Assembly (NCBI RefSeq): GCF_019977395.1
Contig: NZ_AP024660.1
Coordinates: 3,038,001 to 3,102,000 of the forward strand
From: Arthrobacter sp. NicSoilC5
GTDB lineage: Bacteria; Actinomycetota; Actinomycetes; Actinomycetales; Micrococcaceae
Reading direction: 5' to 3'
Length of the DNA: 64,000 nt
Shown one piece after another: positions 52,876-61,285 of this stretch. The notes under the pieces were generated by a model. That model made no database searches and was not told where the DNA came from. It was given only the letters and a program-made list of their open reading frames with translations. The position numbers and the translations under genes were made by a program. How positions within the stretch are numbered: position 1 is the first letter of the stretch; every line of letters begins with the position of its first letter.

Positions 52876-55263
52876 TTACGCACCGACGTACGCGGCCAGA
52901 TGCTGGCCGGTGAGCGTGGCCCGGCCGGCCACCAGGTCAGCCGGGGTGCCCTCGAAGACGATCCTGCCGCCGTCGTGCCCTGCTCCCGGACCGATATCGA
53001 CGATCCAGTCACCGTGCGCCATCACTGCCTGGTGGTGCTCAATGACGATCACGGACTTCCCGGAATCCACCAGCCGGTCCAGCAGCCCCAGCAGCTGTTC
53101 CACGTCCGCCAGGTGCAGCCCCACCGTGGGCTCATCCAGGATGTAGACGTCCCCGGACTCGGCCATCTGGGTGGCCAGCTTGAGCCGCTGGCGCTCGCCG
53201 CCGGACAGCGTGGTCAGCGGCTGGCCCAGTGAAATGTATCCCAGGCCCACGTCCGCCAGGCGTTCCAGGACCTTGTGCGCGGCGGGAGTTTTGGCCTCGC
53301 CCCCGGCAAAGTATGCCAGTGCCGCGTCCACGGACATGTCCAGGACGTCCGCGATGTTCTGGCCGCCCAGGGTGTATTCGAGGACGGCGGGCTGGAAGCG
53401 GCGGCCCTCGCAGTCCTCGCAGGTGGACTCCACCGTGGCCATGACGCCCAGTTCGGTGAAGATCACCCCGGCGCCGTTGCAGGTGGGGCACGCGCCCTCG
53501 GAGTTCGAGCTGAACAGCGCCGGCTTCACGCCGTTGGCCTTGGCGAATGCCTTCCGGATGGGCTCCAGCAGCCCCGTGTAGGTGGCCGGATTGCTCCGCC
53601 GTGAGCCCTTGATGGCACCCTGGTCGATGACGACCACGCCTTCGCGCTTTGCCAGCGAGCCGTGGATCAGGGAGCTCTTGCCGGACCCGGCCACGCCCGT
53701 CACCACGCAGAGCACGCCCAGTGGCACATCGACGTCGACGTCCTGCAGGTTGTTCGTCGACGCGCCCCGGACCTCCAAGGCGCCCGTGGCGTCCCGGAAG
53801 GACTCCTTGAGGCGGGCGCGGTCGTCCAGGTGGCGCCCTGTGATGGTGCCGCTGGAACGCAGCCCGTCCACGTCGCCCTCGTAGACAATCTCGCCTCCGC
53901 CGGTGCCGGCCTTGGGACCGAGGTCGACGACGTGATCGGCGATGGCGATCATCTCCGGTTTGTGCTCCACCACCAGGACGGTGTTGCCTTTGTCCCGCAG
54001 CTGCAGCAGGAGCGTGTTCATCCGCTCGATGTCGTGTGGGTGCAGGCCGATGCTGGGTTCGTCGAAAACGTAGGTGACATCCGTGAGGGAGGAGCCCAGG
54101 TGGCGGATCATCTTGGTCCGCTGTGCCTCGCCGCCGGAGAGGGTGCCGGCCGGGCGGTCCAGTGAGAGGTAGCCCAGGCCGATCTCGGCAAACGAGTCCA
54201 GCAGGTCCCGGAGCCCGGCGAGCAACGGCCGGACCGAGGGCTCGTCCAGCCCGCGGATCCACTGCGCCAGGTCGCTGATCTGCATGGTGCACAGGTCCGC
54301 GATGTTCTTGCCGTTGATGCGCGAGTTGAGCACCTCCGGCGTGAGCCGCGTTCCGCCGCAGTCCGGGCAGGTGGCGAACGTGACGGCGCGCTCCACAAAC
54401 CGCTTCACATGCGGCTGCATGGCCTCCACGTCCTTGGAGAGCATGGACTTCTGGATCTTGGGGATGACCCCTTCGAACGTGAGGTTGACGCCTTCCACCT
54501 TGATCTTGGTGGGCTCGGCGTACAGCATCGTGTCCAGCTGCTTCGCCGTGAACTTGGCGATCGGCTTGTCCATGGGCAGGCCCATGCCCTCGAACAGGCG
54601 GCCGTACCAGCCATCCATGGAGTAGCCGGGAACAGTGAGCGCGCCTTCGGAAAGGGACTTCGAGTCGTCGTAGAGGGCGGTCCGGTCGATGTCGCTGATG
54701 TTCCCCATGCCCTCGCAGCGCGGGCACATGCCGCCCAGGTAGGTGACCTGGCGGACCACGTTCTTTTCCACCCGGCCGCCCTTCTCGGTGCTCATGATGC
54801 CGCTGGCCTTGCGGGTGGGCACGTTGAAGGAGAAGGCGGTGGGCGGGCCGACGTAGGGCTTGCCCAGCCTGCTGAACAGGATCCGGAGCATGGCGTTGGC
54901 GTCGGTGGCGGTGCCCACGGTGGAGCGCGGGTTGGCGCCCATGCGCTCCTGGTCCACGATGATGGCTGTGGTCAGGCCTTCCAGCCGGTCCACGTCGGGC
55001 CGGGCCAGGCTGGGCATGAACCCCTGCACGAACGCGCTGTAGGTTTCGTTGATCATCCGCTGCGACTCGGCGGCGATGGTGGCGAACACCAGCGAGCTCT
55101 TGCCGGAGCCGGAAACACCCGTAAACGCGGTCAGCCGGCGCTTGGGCAGCTCCAGGCTCACGTCCTTCAGGTTGTTCTCCCGGGCGCCTTGGACCCGGAT
55201 CAGGTCGTGGCTGTCGGCTACGTGCGCCGCCTGCCTGGTTTCCATGTCTGCTTCCGTGCTCAA
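52876..55263 (-). CDS. UvrA-like ABC ATPase (UvrA2 type)
   Basis: The 795-residue protein has two ABC modules: Walker A GVSGSGKSSLVF near 50 and GVAGSGKSSLIHG near 515, with LSGGEAQRTKM and LSGGERQRLKL signatures. Zinc-finger Cys pairs occur in CPRCEGMGNI, CPDCGG and CPTCNGAG/CEDCEGRRF. Housekeeping UvrA is about 950 residues; this shorter form lacks the UvrB-binding insertion, as in UvrA2 proteins of Actinobacteria that protect against DNA-damaging drugs. The start is TTG 55263 with AGGGGG upstream; ATG 55245 is an alternative. Confidence 0.88.
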   Translation of the reverse strand: MSTEADMETRQAAHVADSHDLIRVQGARENNLKDVSLELPKRRLTAFTGVSGSGKSSLVFATIAAESQRMINETYSAFVQGFMPSLARPDVDRLEGLTTAIIVDQERMGANPRSTVGTATDANAMLRILFSRLGKPYVGPPTAFSFNVPTRKASGIMSTEKGGRVEKNVVRQVTYLGGMCPRCEGMGNISDIDRTALYDDSKSLSEGALTVPGYSMDGWYGRLFEGMGLPMDKPIAKFTAKQLDTMLYAEPTKIKVEGVNLTFEGVIPKIQKSMLSKDVEAMQPHVKRFVERAVTFATCPDCGGTRLTPEVLNSRINGKNIADLCTMQISDLAQWIRGLDEPSVRPLLAGLRDLLDSFAEIGLGYLSLDRPAGTLSGGEAQRTKMIRHLGSSLTDVTYVFDEPSIGLHPHDIERMNTLLLQLRDKGNTVLVVEHKPEMIAIADHVVDLGPKAGTGGGEIVYEGDVDGLRSSGTITGRHLDDRARLKESFRDATGALEVRGASTNNLQDVDVDVPLGVLCVVTGVAGSGKSSLIHGSLAKREGVVVIDQGAIKGSRRSNPATYTGLLEPIRKAFAKANGVKPALFSSNSEGACPTCNGAGVIFTELGVMATVESTCEDCEGRRFQPAVLEYTLGGQNIADVLDMSVDAALAYFAGGEAKTPAAHKVLERLADVGLGYISLGQPLTTLSGGERQRLKLATQMAESGDVYILDEPTVGLHLADVEQLLGLLDRLVDSGKSVIVIEHHQAVMAHGDWIVDIGPGAGHDGGRIVFEGTPADLVAGRATLTGQHLAAYVGA

Positions 55264-55356
55264 GGTGTCCCCCTCTTCCTGGAGCGGCGCCGAAGCGGAG
55301 CTGCGCTGGCAGCCCCGTTCCGGCGTCGTCCGTTATCTACGTGTCTGTTGATATGC

Positions 55357-55776
55357 CTAAGGCTGCTGGTTGATGCGGACCGTGTTGCCGGCCGGGTCGC
55401 GGAAGGCGCAGTCCCGGATGCCGTACGGCTGGTCGATGGGTTCCTGGACCACGTCGGCCCCGGTTGCCTCCACCTTGGCGAACGCGGCGTCCACGTCGGG
55501 GGAGGAGAGGACGATGGTGGCGTAGGTGCCTTTGGCCATCATCTCGGTGATGGTGCGGCGCTCGTCCTCGGTGATGCCCGGGTCCACGGCCGGCGGGTGC
55601 AGGACGATGGAAACGTCCTTCTGGCCGGCGGGGCCAACGGTGATCCACCGCATGGTGCCGCGGCCCACGTCGTTGCGGATTTCGAAGCCGAGCGCGTCGC
55701 GGTAAAAGGCCAGGGACGCGTCCGGATCGGTGGCGGGAAGGAAGGTGGAAGAAATGTTGATGTCCATGCCAGTCAT
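55357..55776 (-). CDS. VOC (glyoxalase/bleomycin-resistance) family protein
   Basis: The 139-residue protein has the paired beta-alpha-beta-beta-beta fold: FLPATDPDASLAFYRDALGFE opening, then YATIVLSSPDVDAAFAKVEATGADVV and the closing DCAFRDPAGNTVRINQ with a metal-type Glu/His absent, so ligand binding rather than metal catalysis is possible. Its ATG overlaps the AraC-type gene's stop (ATGA), forming a coupled pair. Confidence 0.82.
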   Translation of the reverse strand: MTGMDINISSTFLPATDPDASLAFYRDALGFEIRNDVGRGTMRWITVGPAGQKDVSIVLHPPAVDPGITEDERRTITEMMAKGTYATIVLSSPDVDAAFAKVEATGADVVQEPIDQPYGIRDCAFRDPAGNTVRINQQP

Positions 55777-56222
55777 GCTAGTGACGGCTCCCGGGCCGGC
55801 GCTTCTCGATTCCTGACCGGTCTGGTGACCTGTTTCGCTACGCAGGCCGGAATCCCCGCCGTCGACTCCGCTGCTTCCTGCTTGTAGACACTCGGCGGCA
55901 TTCCCACCAGTTCGCTGAAGCGGGTGCTGAAGGTGCCCAGCGAGGAACAGCCGACGGCGAAGCACACCTCGGTGACGCTGAGGTCGCCTTTGCGGAGCAA
56001 CGCCATGGCCCGTTCGATCCTGCGGGTCATGAGGTAGCTGTACGGGGATTCGCCGTAGGCAAGCTTGAAGCGGCGGCTGAAATGGCCGGCCGACATATGG
56101 ACATCCCGGGCAAGGGATTCGACGTCCAGCGGCTGGGCATATTCGCGGTCCATCCGGTCTTTGACGCGCCTCAGCTGGGTGAGTTCACGGAGGTAGGGAT
56201 CGGGTGCGGGACTGCTGGTCAC
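55773..56222 (-). CDS. small AraC-family regulator
   Basis: The 149-residue protein is essentially one AraC DNA-binding domain with two helix-turn-helices (DVESLARDVHMSAGHFSRRFK and DLSVTEVCFAVGCSSLGTFSTRF), with no effector domain. The GTG at 56222 is the earliest sensible start; the open frame continues to 56804 across the divergent gene. AraC-VOC pairs are common, the VOC partner probably supplying ligand sensing. Confidence 0.85.
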   Translation of the reverse strand: MTSSPAPDPYLRELTQLRRVKDRMDREYAQPLDVESLARDVHMSAGHFSRRFKLAYGESPYSYLMTRRIERAMALLRKGDLSVTEVCFAVGCSSLGTFSTRFSELVGMPPSVYKQEAAESTAGIPACVAKQVTRPVRNREAPAREPSLA

Positions 56223-56289
56223 AGCTTCGATCGTGCTACGCCGCGCGGGCCTTGTCCAGACGTGGGGAGTATCACGTATCGGCCGTAAT

Positions 56290-56318
56290 TTGGGCGTCCG
56301 CGCGCGGGATATGATTAT
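56290..56318 (+). promoter_or_regulatory. candidate promoter of the small membrane protein gene
   Basis: TTGGGC (56290-56295), a 17-base spacer and GATTAT (56313-56318) predict a start near 56325 and a leader of about 154 bases. Confidence 0.4.
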
Positions 56319-56324
56319 GCCGCC

Positions 56325-56478
56325 GGCCAGCGTAAGAGGTCCTCGCCCGAACAGGGCTCGAGTCAACGCAGAGCTGGATGATGCAGGTTCCACGGAACGG
56401 CATCCGGCGAAACCCAACCCTGAACCACCTCTTGAGCCCTGCCCTGATACTGCGCAGGCACCACCTTGGAAGGACGCC
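56325..56478 (+). ncRNA. candidate structured 5' leader (riboswitch-like)
   Basis: AAGAGGT (56334-56340) can pair with ACCTCTT (56427-56433) as a closing stem. Inside lie GCCC-GAACA-GGGC and a GGATG/CATCC hairpin capped by GTTC-CACG-GAAC. No known riboswitch consensus was recognised. A GGAAGGA ribosome site follows the structure. Confidence 0.3.
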
Positions 56479-56868
56479 ATGGAACTGCTGTGGGAAATTG
56501 CCGGCTGGGCAGGCGCTGTTGCGATTCTCAGTGCATACCTGTCTGTTTCCATGGGGTGGCTGAAGGCCGGCAAGGGCTTCCAGACCGCCAACCTCTTTGG
56601 CTCCGTTGCCTTCATCATCAATGGAACCCTGCATGGCGCCTGGCCGTCAGTGGTCACCAATGTTGCCTGGTTCCTGATCTCTGCTGTGGCGCTGGTGCGC
56701 ATGCGTTCGGAGGAAGCGGCCGCCGAGCCGGTTGAAGCCGCGCATGTCCAGTACCCGGGCGTTCCGGACTCCACCGGCCAGCTGGCCGTTGTCGAGGCGT
56801 TCACGGACGCCCTGCCCGTGGTCGGTTCCGCGCCCGTCCTGTCGGACGGGCCCCGGCTGGCCGTCTAG
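56479..56868 (+). CDS. CBU_0592-like small membrane protein
   Basis: The 129-residue protein has three membrane helices in the first 75 residues (WEIAGWAGAVAILSAYLSVS, TANLFGSVAFIINGTLHGAW, VVTNVAWFLISAVALVRM), like the CBU_0592 family of unknown function. It then has an acidic, probably disordered C-terminal tail. GGAAGGACGCC precedes the ATG. Confidence 0.7.
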   Translation: MELLWEIAGWAGAVAILSAYLSVSMGWLKAGKGFQTANLFGSVAFIINGTLHGAWPSVVTNVAWFLISAVALVRMRSEEAAAEPVEAAHVQYPGVPDSTGQLAVVEAFTDALPVVGSAPVLSDGPRLAV

Positions 56869-56924
56869 GCCAACGAGGGCGGCCCGCGCCGCAGGCGCCT
56901 TAAGGCTCCCGCGCAAAAGACCTA

Positions 56925-56953
56925 TTGACAGGACAAACCTTCTCTCATATCGT
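56925..56953 (+). promoter_or_regulatory. consensus -35 promoter of the epimerase-like gene
   Basis: A perfect TTGACA (56925-56930), a 17-base spacer and TATCGT (56948-56953) predict a start near 56960. Confidence 0.65.
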
Positions 56954-56957
56954 GTTA

Positions 56958-56965
56958 GAGCGCTC
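56958..56965. promoter_or_regulatory. LacI-type operator core
   Basis: GAGCGCTC, within TTAGAGCGCTCCA, is a CG-centred palindrome of the LacI kind, directly on the predicted transcription start. The repressor gene is not adjacent. Confidence 0.5.
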
Positions 56966-57001
56966 CATTATCAGGAGTGGCTTTTCAAAGGAGAGAACCC
57001 C

Positions 57002-58024
57002 ATGAGGCTTGGTGTCTACAACGCGATCCTGCATGACCGTCCACTGCCCGAGGCGCTGACGGTCATCGCCAACCTGGGCCTGACGGGAATCGAGATCAAT
57101 ACCGGCGGCTTCCTTCCCCCGGTGCACGTTCCCACCTTTGACCAGATCCTGGAAAGTGACGCGGCGCGTGATGACTACCTGGCGCTATTTGAAGGGACCG
57201 GCGTTTCCATTGCGGGGCTGAACTGCAACGGCAACCCGTTGCACCCCAATCCGGAGATCGGGGAGAAGCATGCCGGGGACATCCGCCGCTCCATCAGGCT
57301 GGCGCACCGGCTGGGCCAGGCCCGCGTGGTCACCATGTCCGGCCTGCCCGGCGGCGAGCCCGGGGCGACCGTTCCCAACTGGATCGTCAACGCTTGGAAC
57401 TCGGCCGCGCTGGACGTCCTGGATTACCAGTGGGAGATTGCGGCGGAGTTCTGGAAAGAGATCGACCAGCTGGCGCGCGAGCTCGAGGTCAAGGTGGCCC
57501 TTGAACTGCACCCGCAGAACCTGGTGTTCAACACCGCCGATGTCCGGAAGCTGATCGATCTCACGGGGGCCACCCACGTGGGCGTTGAGCTGGATGCCAG
57601 CCACCTCTTCTGGCAGCAGATGGACCCGGTGGCAGTGGTCCGCGAACTGGGCCCCCTGGTATTCCAGGCTGCCGCCAAGGACGTCCGCATCAACAAGGAA
57701 AATGCCGCACTGTACGGGGTCTTGGACAACAGCTTCCGCCGGCTGTCCCCGGACGAGAACCGTACCAACCTGGGCGGTGACGAATGGGCCAACGAATGGC
57801 CACGGCACTCCGCCTGGGACTTCGTGGCCCTGGGCCGCGGCCATGACACCGCCTACTGGACGGAGTTCCTGCGCGCCCTGCACGAAGTGGACCCGGAGAT
57901 GCTGGTCAACATCGAGCACGAGGACGTTTCACTCGGCCGGATCGAGGGCCTTCAGGTAGCTGCGAAAGTCCTGCGTGACGCGGACGCGGCACTGCGGGAG
58001 TCGCTGGCCTCCACTTCGGCGTAG
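57002..58024 (+). CDS. sugar phosphate isomerase/epimerase-like TIM-barrel enzyme (solitary)
   Basis: The 340-residue AP-endonuclease-2-type TIM barrel has likely metal ligands Glu in KVALELHPQNLVFN, Asp in VGVELDASHLFWQQMD, His or Lys-Asp in FQAAAKDVRINKEN and Glu in MLVNIEHEDVSLG. It has its own consensus promoter and LacI-type operator but no neighbouring pathway genes, so it probably belongs to a regulon located elsewhere. AAAGGAGAG precedes the ATG. Confidence 0.85.
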   Translation: MRLGVYNAILHDRPLPEALTVIANLGLTGIEINTGGFLPPVHVPTFDQILESDAARDDYLALFEGTGVSIAGLNCNGNPLHPNPEIGEKHAGDIRRSIRLAHRLGQARVVTMSGLPGGEPGATVPNWIVNAWNSAALDVLDYQWEIAAEFWKEIDQLARELEVKVALELHPQNLVFNTADVRKLIDLTGATHVGVELDASHLFWQQMDPVAVVRELGPLVFQAAAKDVRINKENAALYGVLDNSFRRLSPDENRTNLGGDEWANEWPRHSAWDFVALGRGHDTAYWTEFLRALHEVDPEMLVNIEHEDVSLGRIEGLQVAAKVLRDADAALRESLASTSA

Positions 58025-58045
58025 AAGGCCTGTTCTTCCCTGCGG

Positions 58046-58738
58046 TTACAGCAGGGGATGGCTTTGCGCGTCCGGCTCGCCGGCGCGGACGGTGGCACGG
58101 TCCACGATGTCCTGGGCCACAGCGTAGACCTTGCGGTTTGTGTCCTGGCTCAGCTGGCTGATGAGCTCGTAGGCCTGATCGGCGGTGACACCGGTGCGGC
58201 CCATCAGGACGCCCTTGGCCTGTTCAATGACCGCCCGGTTGAGCGCCGACGCCGCCACCGCCTCGGTGGCGAGCTGGTGCCGGTCCGTGTGGATTGACGT
58301 CGTGAGGTCCACCACCACGCCCCAGACGCCGATCGGGGTGTCTCCGTCCATGATGTAGTCGGCGGAGTAGAGCAGCTTGTGCTGGTGGTCCTTGCGGTCC
58401 CGGATGGACAGGTACATGGATGACGGTCCGCCCTGGGTGGACACATGGTCCCAGTAGGCCTGCACCCTTGGCCGGTCTTCGGGCTCGACGTGGGGAAGCA
58501 CCATCTCCATGGTCGGGACCACCTCGCCCCGTTCGTACCCGTAGATGCGGTACAGCCCGTCCGACCAGCGGAAGACGCCGTCCGCGAAGTAGTACTCAAC
58601 GAATCCGGTGGGGCAGTTAAGGAAATCGGTGTGCTGGACGTTACCCTGCGCGGAATCTGGGTGCCTGCTGCTTGGTTTCAATAAAAGGCCGTTCGACGTG
58701 CTGTGGCCCGGCTCCCCTGCGCCCAGGCCTGAAAACAC
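58046..58738 (-). CDS. PAS-ANTAR domain RNA-binding regulator
   Basis: A PAS_3-type sensor (VEYYFADGVFRWSDGLYRIYGYERGEV; conserved PEDRPRV) spans about 45-145. A C-terminal ANTAR domain follows at about 165-222 (LNRAVIEQAKGVLMGRTGVTADQAYELISQLSQD). ANTAR proteins bind paired RNA hairpins and prevent termination. There is no receiver domain, so the PAS part presumably senses the signal. The start is uncertain; GTG 58738 gives 230 residues and TTG 58681 gives a shorter form. No Shine-Dalgarno is clear. Confidence 0.82.
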   Translation of the reverse strand: MFSGLGAGEPGHSTSNGLLLKPSSRHPDSAQGNVQHTDFLNCPTGFVEYYFADGVFRWSDGLYRIYGYERGEVVPTMEMVLPHVEPEDRPRVQAYWDHVSTQGGPSSMYLSIRDRKDHQHKLLYSADYIMDGDTPIGVWGVVVDLTTSIHTDRHQLATEAVAASALNRAVIEQAKGVLMGRTGVTADQAYELISQLSQDTNRKVYAVAQDIVDRATVRAGEPDAQSHPLL

Positions 58739-58826
58739 CAGAATATAGCAGGGTTTAAACGGCCGTCCCGCTTTCGAACCCGTGGACCGGTGCCGGAATG
58801 GCCCACTTTTGGGGCCACTAACGACG

Positions 58827-58854
58827 GCGGGACCCCGGCATTCCGGGGTCCCGC
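58827..58854 (-). terminator. terminator after the beta-hydroxyacid dehydrogenase gene
   Basis: GCGGGACCCCGG (58827-58838) and CCGGGGTCCCGC (58843-58854) form a perfect 12-base-pair stem with a CATT loop. It begins three bases past the stop codon on the minus strand. Confidence 0.7.
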
Positions 58855-58857
58855 AGC

Positions 58858-59781
58858 TCAATGCCGGCCCAGGGTGGCGATCGCCTGCCGCACCGCGGCC
58901 AGGTCCAGATCGCCAAGGCCCTGCGCCACCAGTTCCGCGTACAGGTCGACGCCGGCGGAGGCCATCGGTGCGGCGGTGCGGGCAGTGGCGGCGCTTTCCA
59001 GTACGAAGGACAGGTCCTTGTGCATGAACTTCGCCGGCCCTGTCGGCGTGTAATCCTTTGCCGCGAGCCGGGGGCCCACCACCTCCAGCACCCTGCTGGC
59101 GGCGAGGCCGCCGGACAGGACCTCAAAGAGGGCTTCCACATCCAGCCCGGAGCGTTCCGCAAGCTCGGCAGCCTCGGCGAGTGCCGCCGTCGTGGTTCCC
59201 ACGATCAGTTGGTTGCACCCCTTGGCCAGCGAGCCGGCACCCAGGTCACCCAGTCGGCGGACGGAGGTCCCCATTGCCTCCAAAGCCGGGAGGGCCCGGC
59301 TGAAGTCTTCCGGGGAACCGCCGGCCATGATGGCGAGGGTTCCCCGCTGCGCGCCGACCGTGCCGCCGCTGACCGGGGCATCAAGCACCGAGGCACTTCC
59401 GCCGCTGGCATCCGCAACGGCGAGCCCGAAGGCCCGCACCGCAACCGGCGACACGCTGCTCATCACCACAACGAGTGTTCCCGGTGCGGGCGGCGCCGCC
59501 CGCCACGCCTCCAGGAGCCCCGCCGCAGCCTCTTCAATGAAGGGGAGGTCGGGGAGCATGAAGATGATGACGGGCTCGTCCCGAAGGTCCGCAACGTGGC
59601 TGGCGGCGTTCCCGCCCAGCGCCTCGAGGTCGCGGACGGCGCCGGGGGAGCGGTTCCAGCCCGTGACCTGCCACCCTGCCTTGAGCAGGTTGGCGGCCAT
59701 CGGCGCTCCCATCAGCCCCAGCCCGACGAACCCCGCACTTTTGGGCGCAGGGTCCGTCGGGGCGGCGTTGCCGATGGTCAC
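58858..59781 (-). CDS. NAD(P)-dependent beta-hydroxyacid dehydrogenase
   Basis: The 307-residue protein of the 3-hydroxyisobutyrate/tartronate-semialdehyde reductase family has the NAD fold GFVGLGLMGAPMAANLLKAG, the substrate motif VLDAPVSGGTVGAQRGTL and the catalytic Lys region GAGSLAKGCNQLIVGTT. Its start overlaps the MHS transporter stop by four bases. With FAH-family and 2-hydroxyacid dehydrogenase genes nearby it suggests metabolism of hydroxy or keto acids. Confidence 0.9.
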   Translation of the reverse strand: MTIGNAAPTDPAPKSAGFVGLGLMGAPMAANLLKAGWQVTGWNRSPGAVRDLEALGGNAASHVADLRDEPVIIFMLPDLPFIEEAAAGLLEAWRAAPPAPGTLVVVMSSVSPVAVRAFGLAVADASGGSASVLDAPVSGGTVGAQRGTLAIMAGGSPEDFSRALPALEAMGTSVRRLGDLGAGSLAKGCNQLIVGTTTAALAEAAELAERSGLDVEALFEVLSGGLAASRVLEVVGPRLAAKDYTPTGPAKFMHKDLSFVLESAATARTAAPMASAGVDLYAELVAQGLGDLDLAAVRQAIATLGRH

Positions 59782-61127
59782 TTGGCGTCCTCCACGAGCA
59801 CCAGGTCGCGGCCGTTGGTTTCCGGGGTGAAGAAGGTGGTGGCGAACGAGATAGCCGCCAGGACCAGGGAGTAGAGCGCGGGTACCAGCCAGGAGTGGTT
59901 GGTGGCCGCCAGCAGCGCGACGCCGATCATCGGGGCGAAGCCGCCGGCGAGCACGGCCGAAAGTTCACGGCTCAGGGCCACGCCGGTGAAGCGGTGCTGC
60001 GAGCCGAAGAGTTCCGGGAGCAGGGCGCACTGCGGGCCAAGCATGGACTGCACGCCCAGGGCGATGCCCACCACCATGACCACCCAGACCAGGGCCACGT
60101 TGCCGAGCGTCACCAGGTAGAACGCCGGCAGGGCGATGACGGCCTGGAAGAGCGCGCCGTAGCGGTACACGGGAACCCGGCCAAAGCGGTCGGACAGGGC
60201 GCCGAAGGCAACAACCAGCACCGCTGCGAAGCCCGCGGCGATCAGCAGGCCGGTGGGGCCGATGAACTTGTCGCCGGGGAAGACGCCGGCCGGCATGCTG
60301 ATGAAGGACACCAGCAGCGCGGAGTAGATGGACGAGTTGCCGTTCTCGCCCATGCGGAGGCCAATGCCCACCAGTACGTTCTTCTTGGAGTGCTTCCAGA
60401 TCTGGCCCACCGGGTTCTTGACCACGGCCTTGTGCTTCTCCAGTTCCTGGAAGACCGGGGTCTCCTTGAGCCGGAGGCGGATGAAGACGGCAATCGCGAT
60501 CAGGATGATGCTGGCCAGGAACGGAACGCGCCAGAGCCAGCCCTGTAGGACCTGCTTGTCCGCCAGGGCCATCAGGGCAAAGGTGCCCGCACCCAGGAGG
60601 GTTCCCAGCTGGATGCCCACGAACGGCAGCGAAGCGAAGAAACCACGACGACGGCGCGGGGCCACCTCGGAGATGAGGGTGGTGGCGCCTGCCTGCTCGG
60701 CGCCGGCGCCCAGGCCCTGGAGGATGCGCAGCGTCACCAGGAGCACCGCCCCCAGCATTCCCGCCTGGTCGAAGGTGGGCAGGAGGCCGATGGCGCAGCT
60801 GGAGAGGCCCATCAGGCCGATGGTCAGGATGAGCACCATCTTGCGGCCGAAGCGGTCGCCGATGTGGCCGAAGACCACCCCGCCGAAGGGCCGTGCCGCG
60901 AAGCCGACGCCGTAGGTGGCGAAGGAGGCGATAACGGCTCCGCTCTCGCCGAGCGGGGCGAAGAACAGTGGTCCGAAGATCAGGGCCGAGGCCAGGCCGT
61001 AGATGTAGAAGTCGTAGTACTCCAGGGCGGACCCTACGGAGCTGGCAAGTGTTGCCCTTCGCAGCTGGTCCGGATCGACGACGGCGCCGTCCGTGGTGGC
61101 CTGCGGTGAGTTAGTACGAGTTGTCAC
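59778..61127 (-). CDS. MFS transporter, MHS family (second)
   Basis: The 449-residue, 12-helix MHS protein is recognised from GSALEYYDFYIYGLASALIFGPLFF, GHIGDRFGRKMVLILTIGLMG and RILQGLGAGAEQAGATTLISE. It imports organic acids by proton symport. The GTG start at 61127 has AGGGAG upstream; the frame is open to 61232 but crosses the promoter. Direct TGTTCAGC repeats in its promoter region suggest IclR control. Confidence 0.9.
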   Translation of the reverse strand: MTTRTNSPQATTDGAVVDPDQLRRATLASSVGSALEYYDFYIYGLASALIFGPLFFAPLGESGAVIASFATYGVGFAARPFGGVVFGHIGDRFGRKMVLILTIGLMGLSSCAIGLLPTFDQAGMLGAVLLVTLRILQGLGAGAEQAGATTLISEVAPRRRRGFFASLPFVGIQLGTLLGAGTFALMALADKQVLQGWLWRVPFLASIILIAIAVFIRLRLKETPVFQELEKHKAVVKNPVGQIWKHSKKNVLVGIGLRMGENGNSSIYSALLVSFISMPAGVFPGDKFIGPTGLLIAAGFAAVLVVAFGALSDRFGRVPVYRYGALFQAVIALPAFYLVTLGNVALVWVVMVVGIALGVQSMLGPQCALLPELFGSQHRFTGVALSRELSAVLAGGFAPMIGVALLAATNHSWLVPALYSLVLAAISFATTFFTPETNGRDLVLVEDAK

Positions 61128-61204
61128 GAAAACTCCCTCTAATGCACTCCAGGCCCCCGTTGGCCTGGTGGGATAGCGGCAACACCTGTTGTGTCGATCA
61201 CTAT

Positions 61205-61231
61205 GCTGAACACAATACAGCAAGCTGAACA
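61205..61231. promoter_or_regulatory. direct repeats in the MHS promoter region
   Basis: GCTGAACA occurs at 61205-61212 and 61224-61231, 19 bases apart. TGAAC is shared with the IclR palindrome at 62120-62135, suggesting the same regulator. The minus strand also has TTGCCA-16-TATTGT as a possible promoter over the repeats. Confidence 0.45.
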
Positions 61232-61285
61232 ACTGGCAACAGTTTTTGGTTTTGAGTTACGGAAAGCCGCTGGGCCGGCCCGGGA

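Noticed and set aside
56360..56400. A TPP riboswitch suggested by CTGGATGATGCAG
   Set aside because: The CTGAGA and ACCTGA core sequences of the TPP aptamer are absent, and the downstream gene is not thiamine-related.
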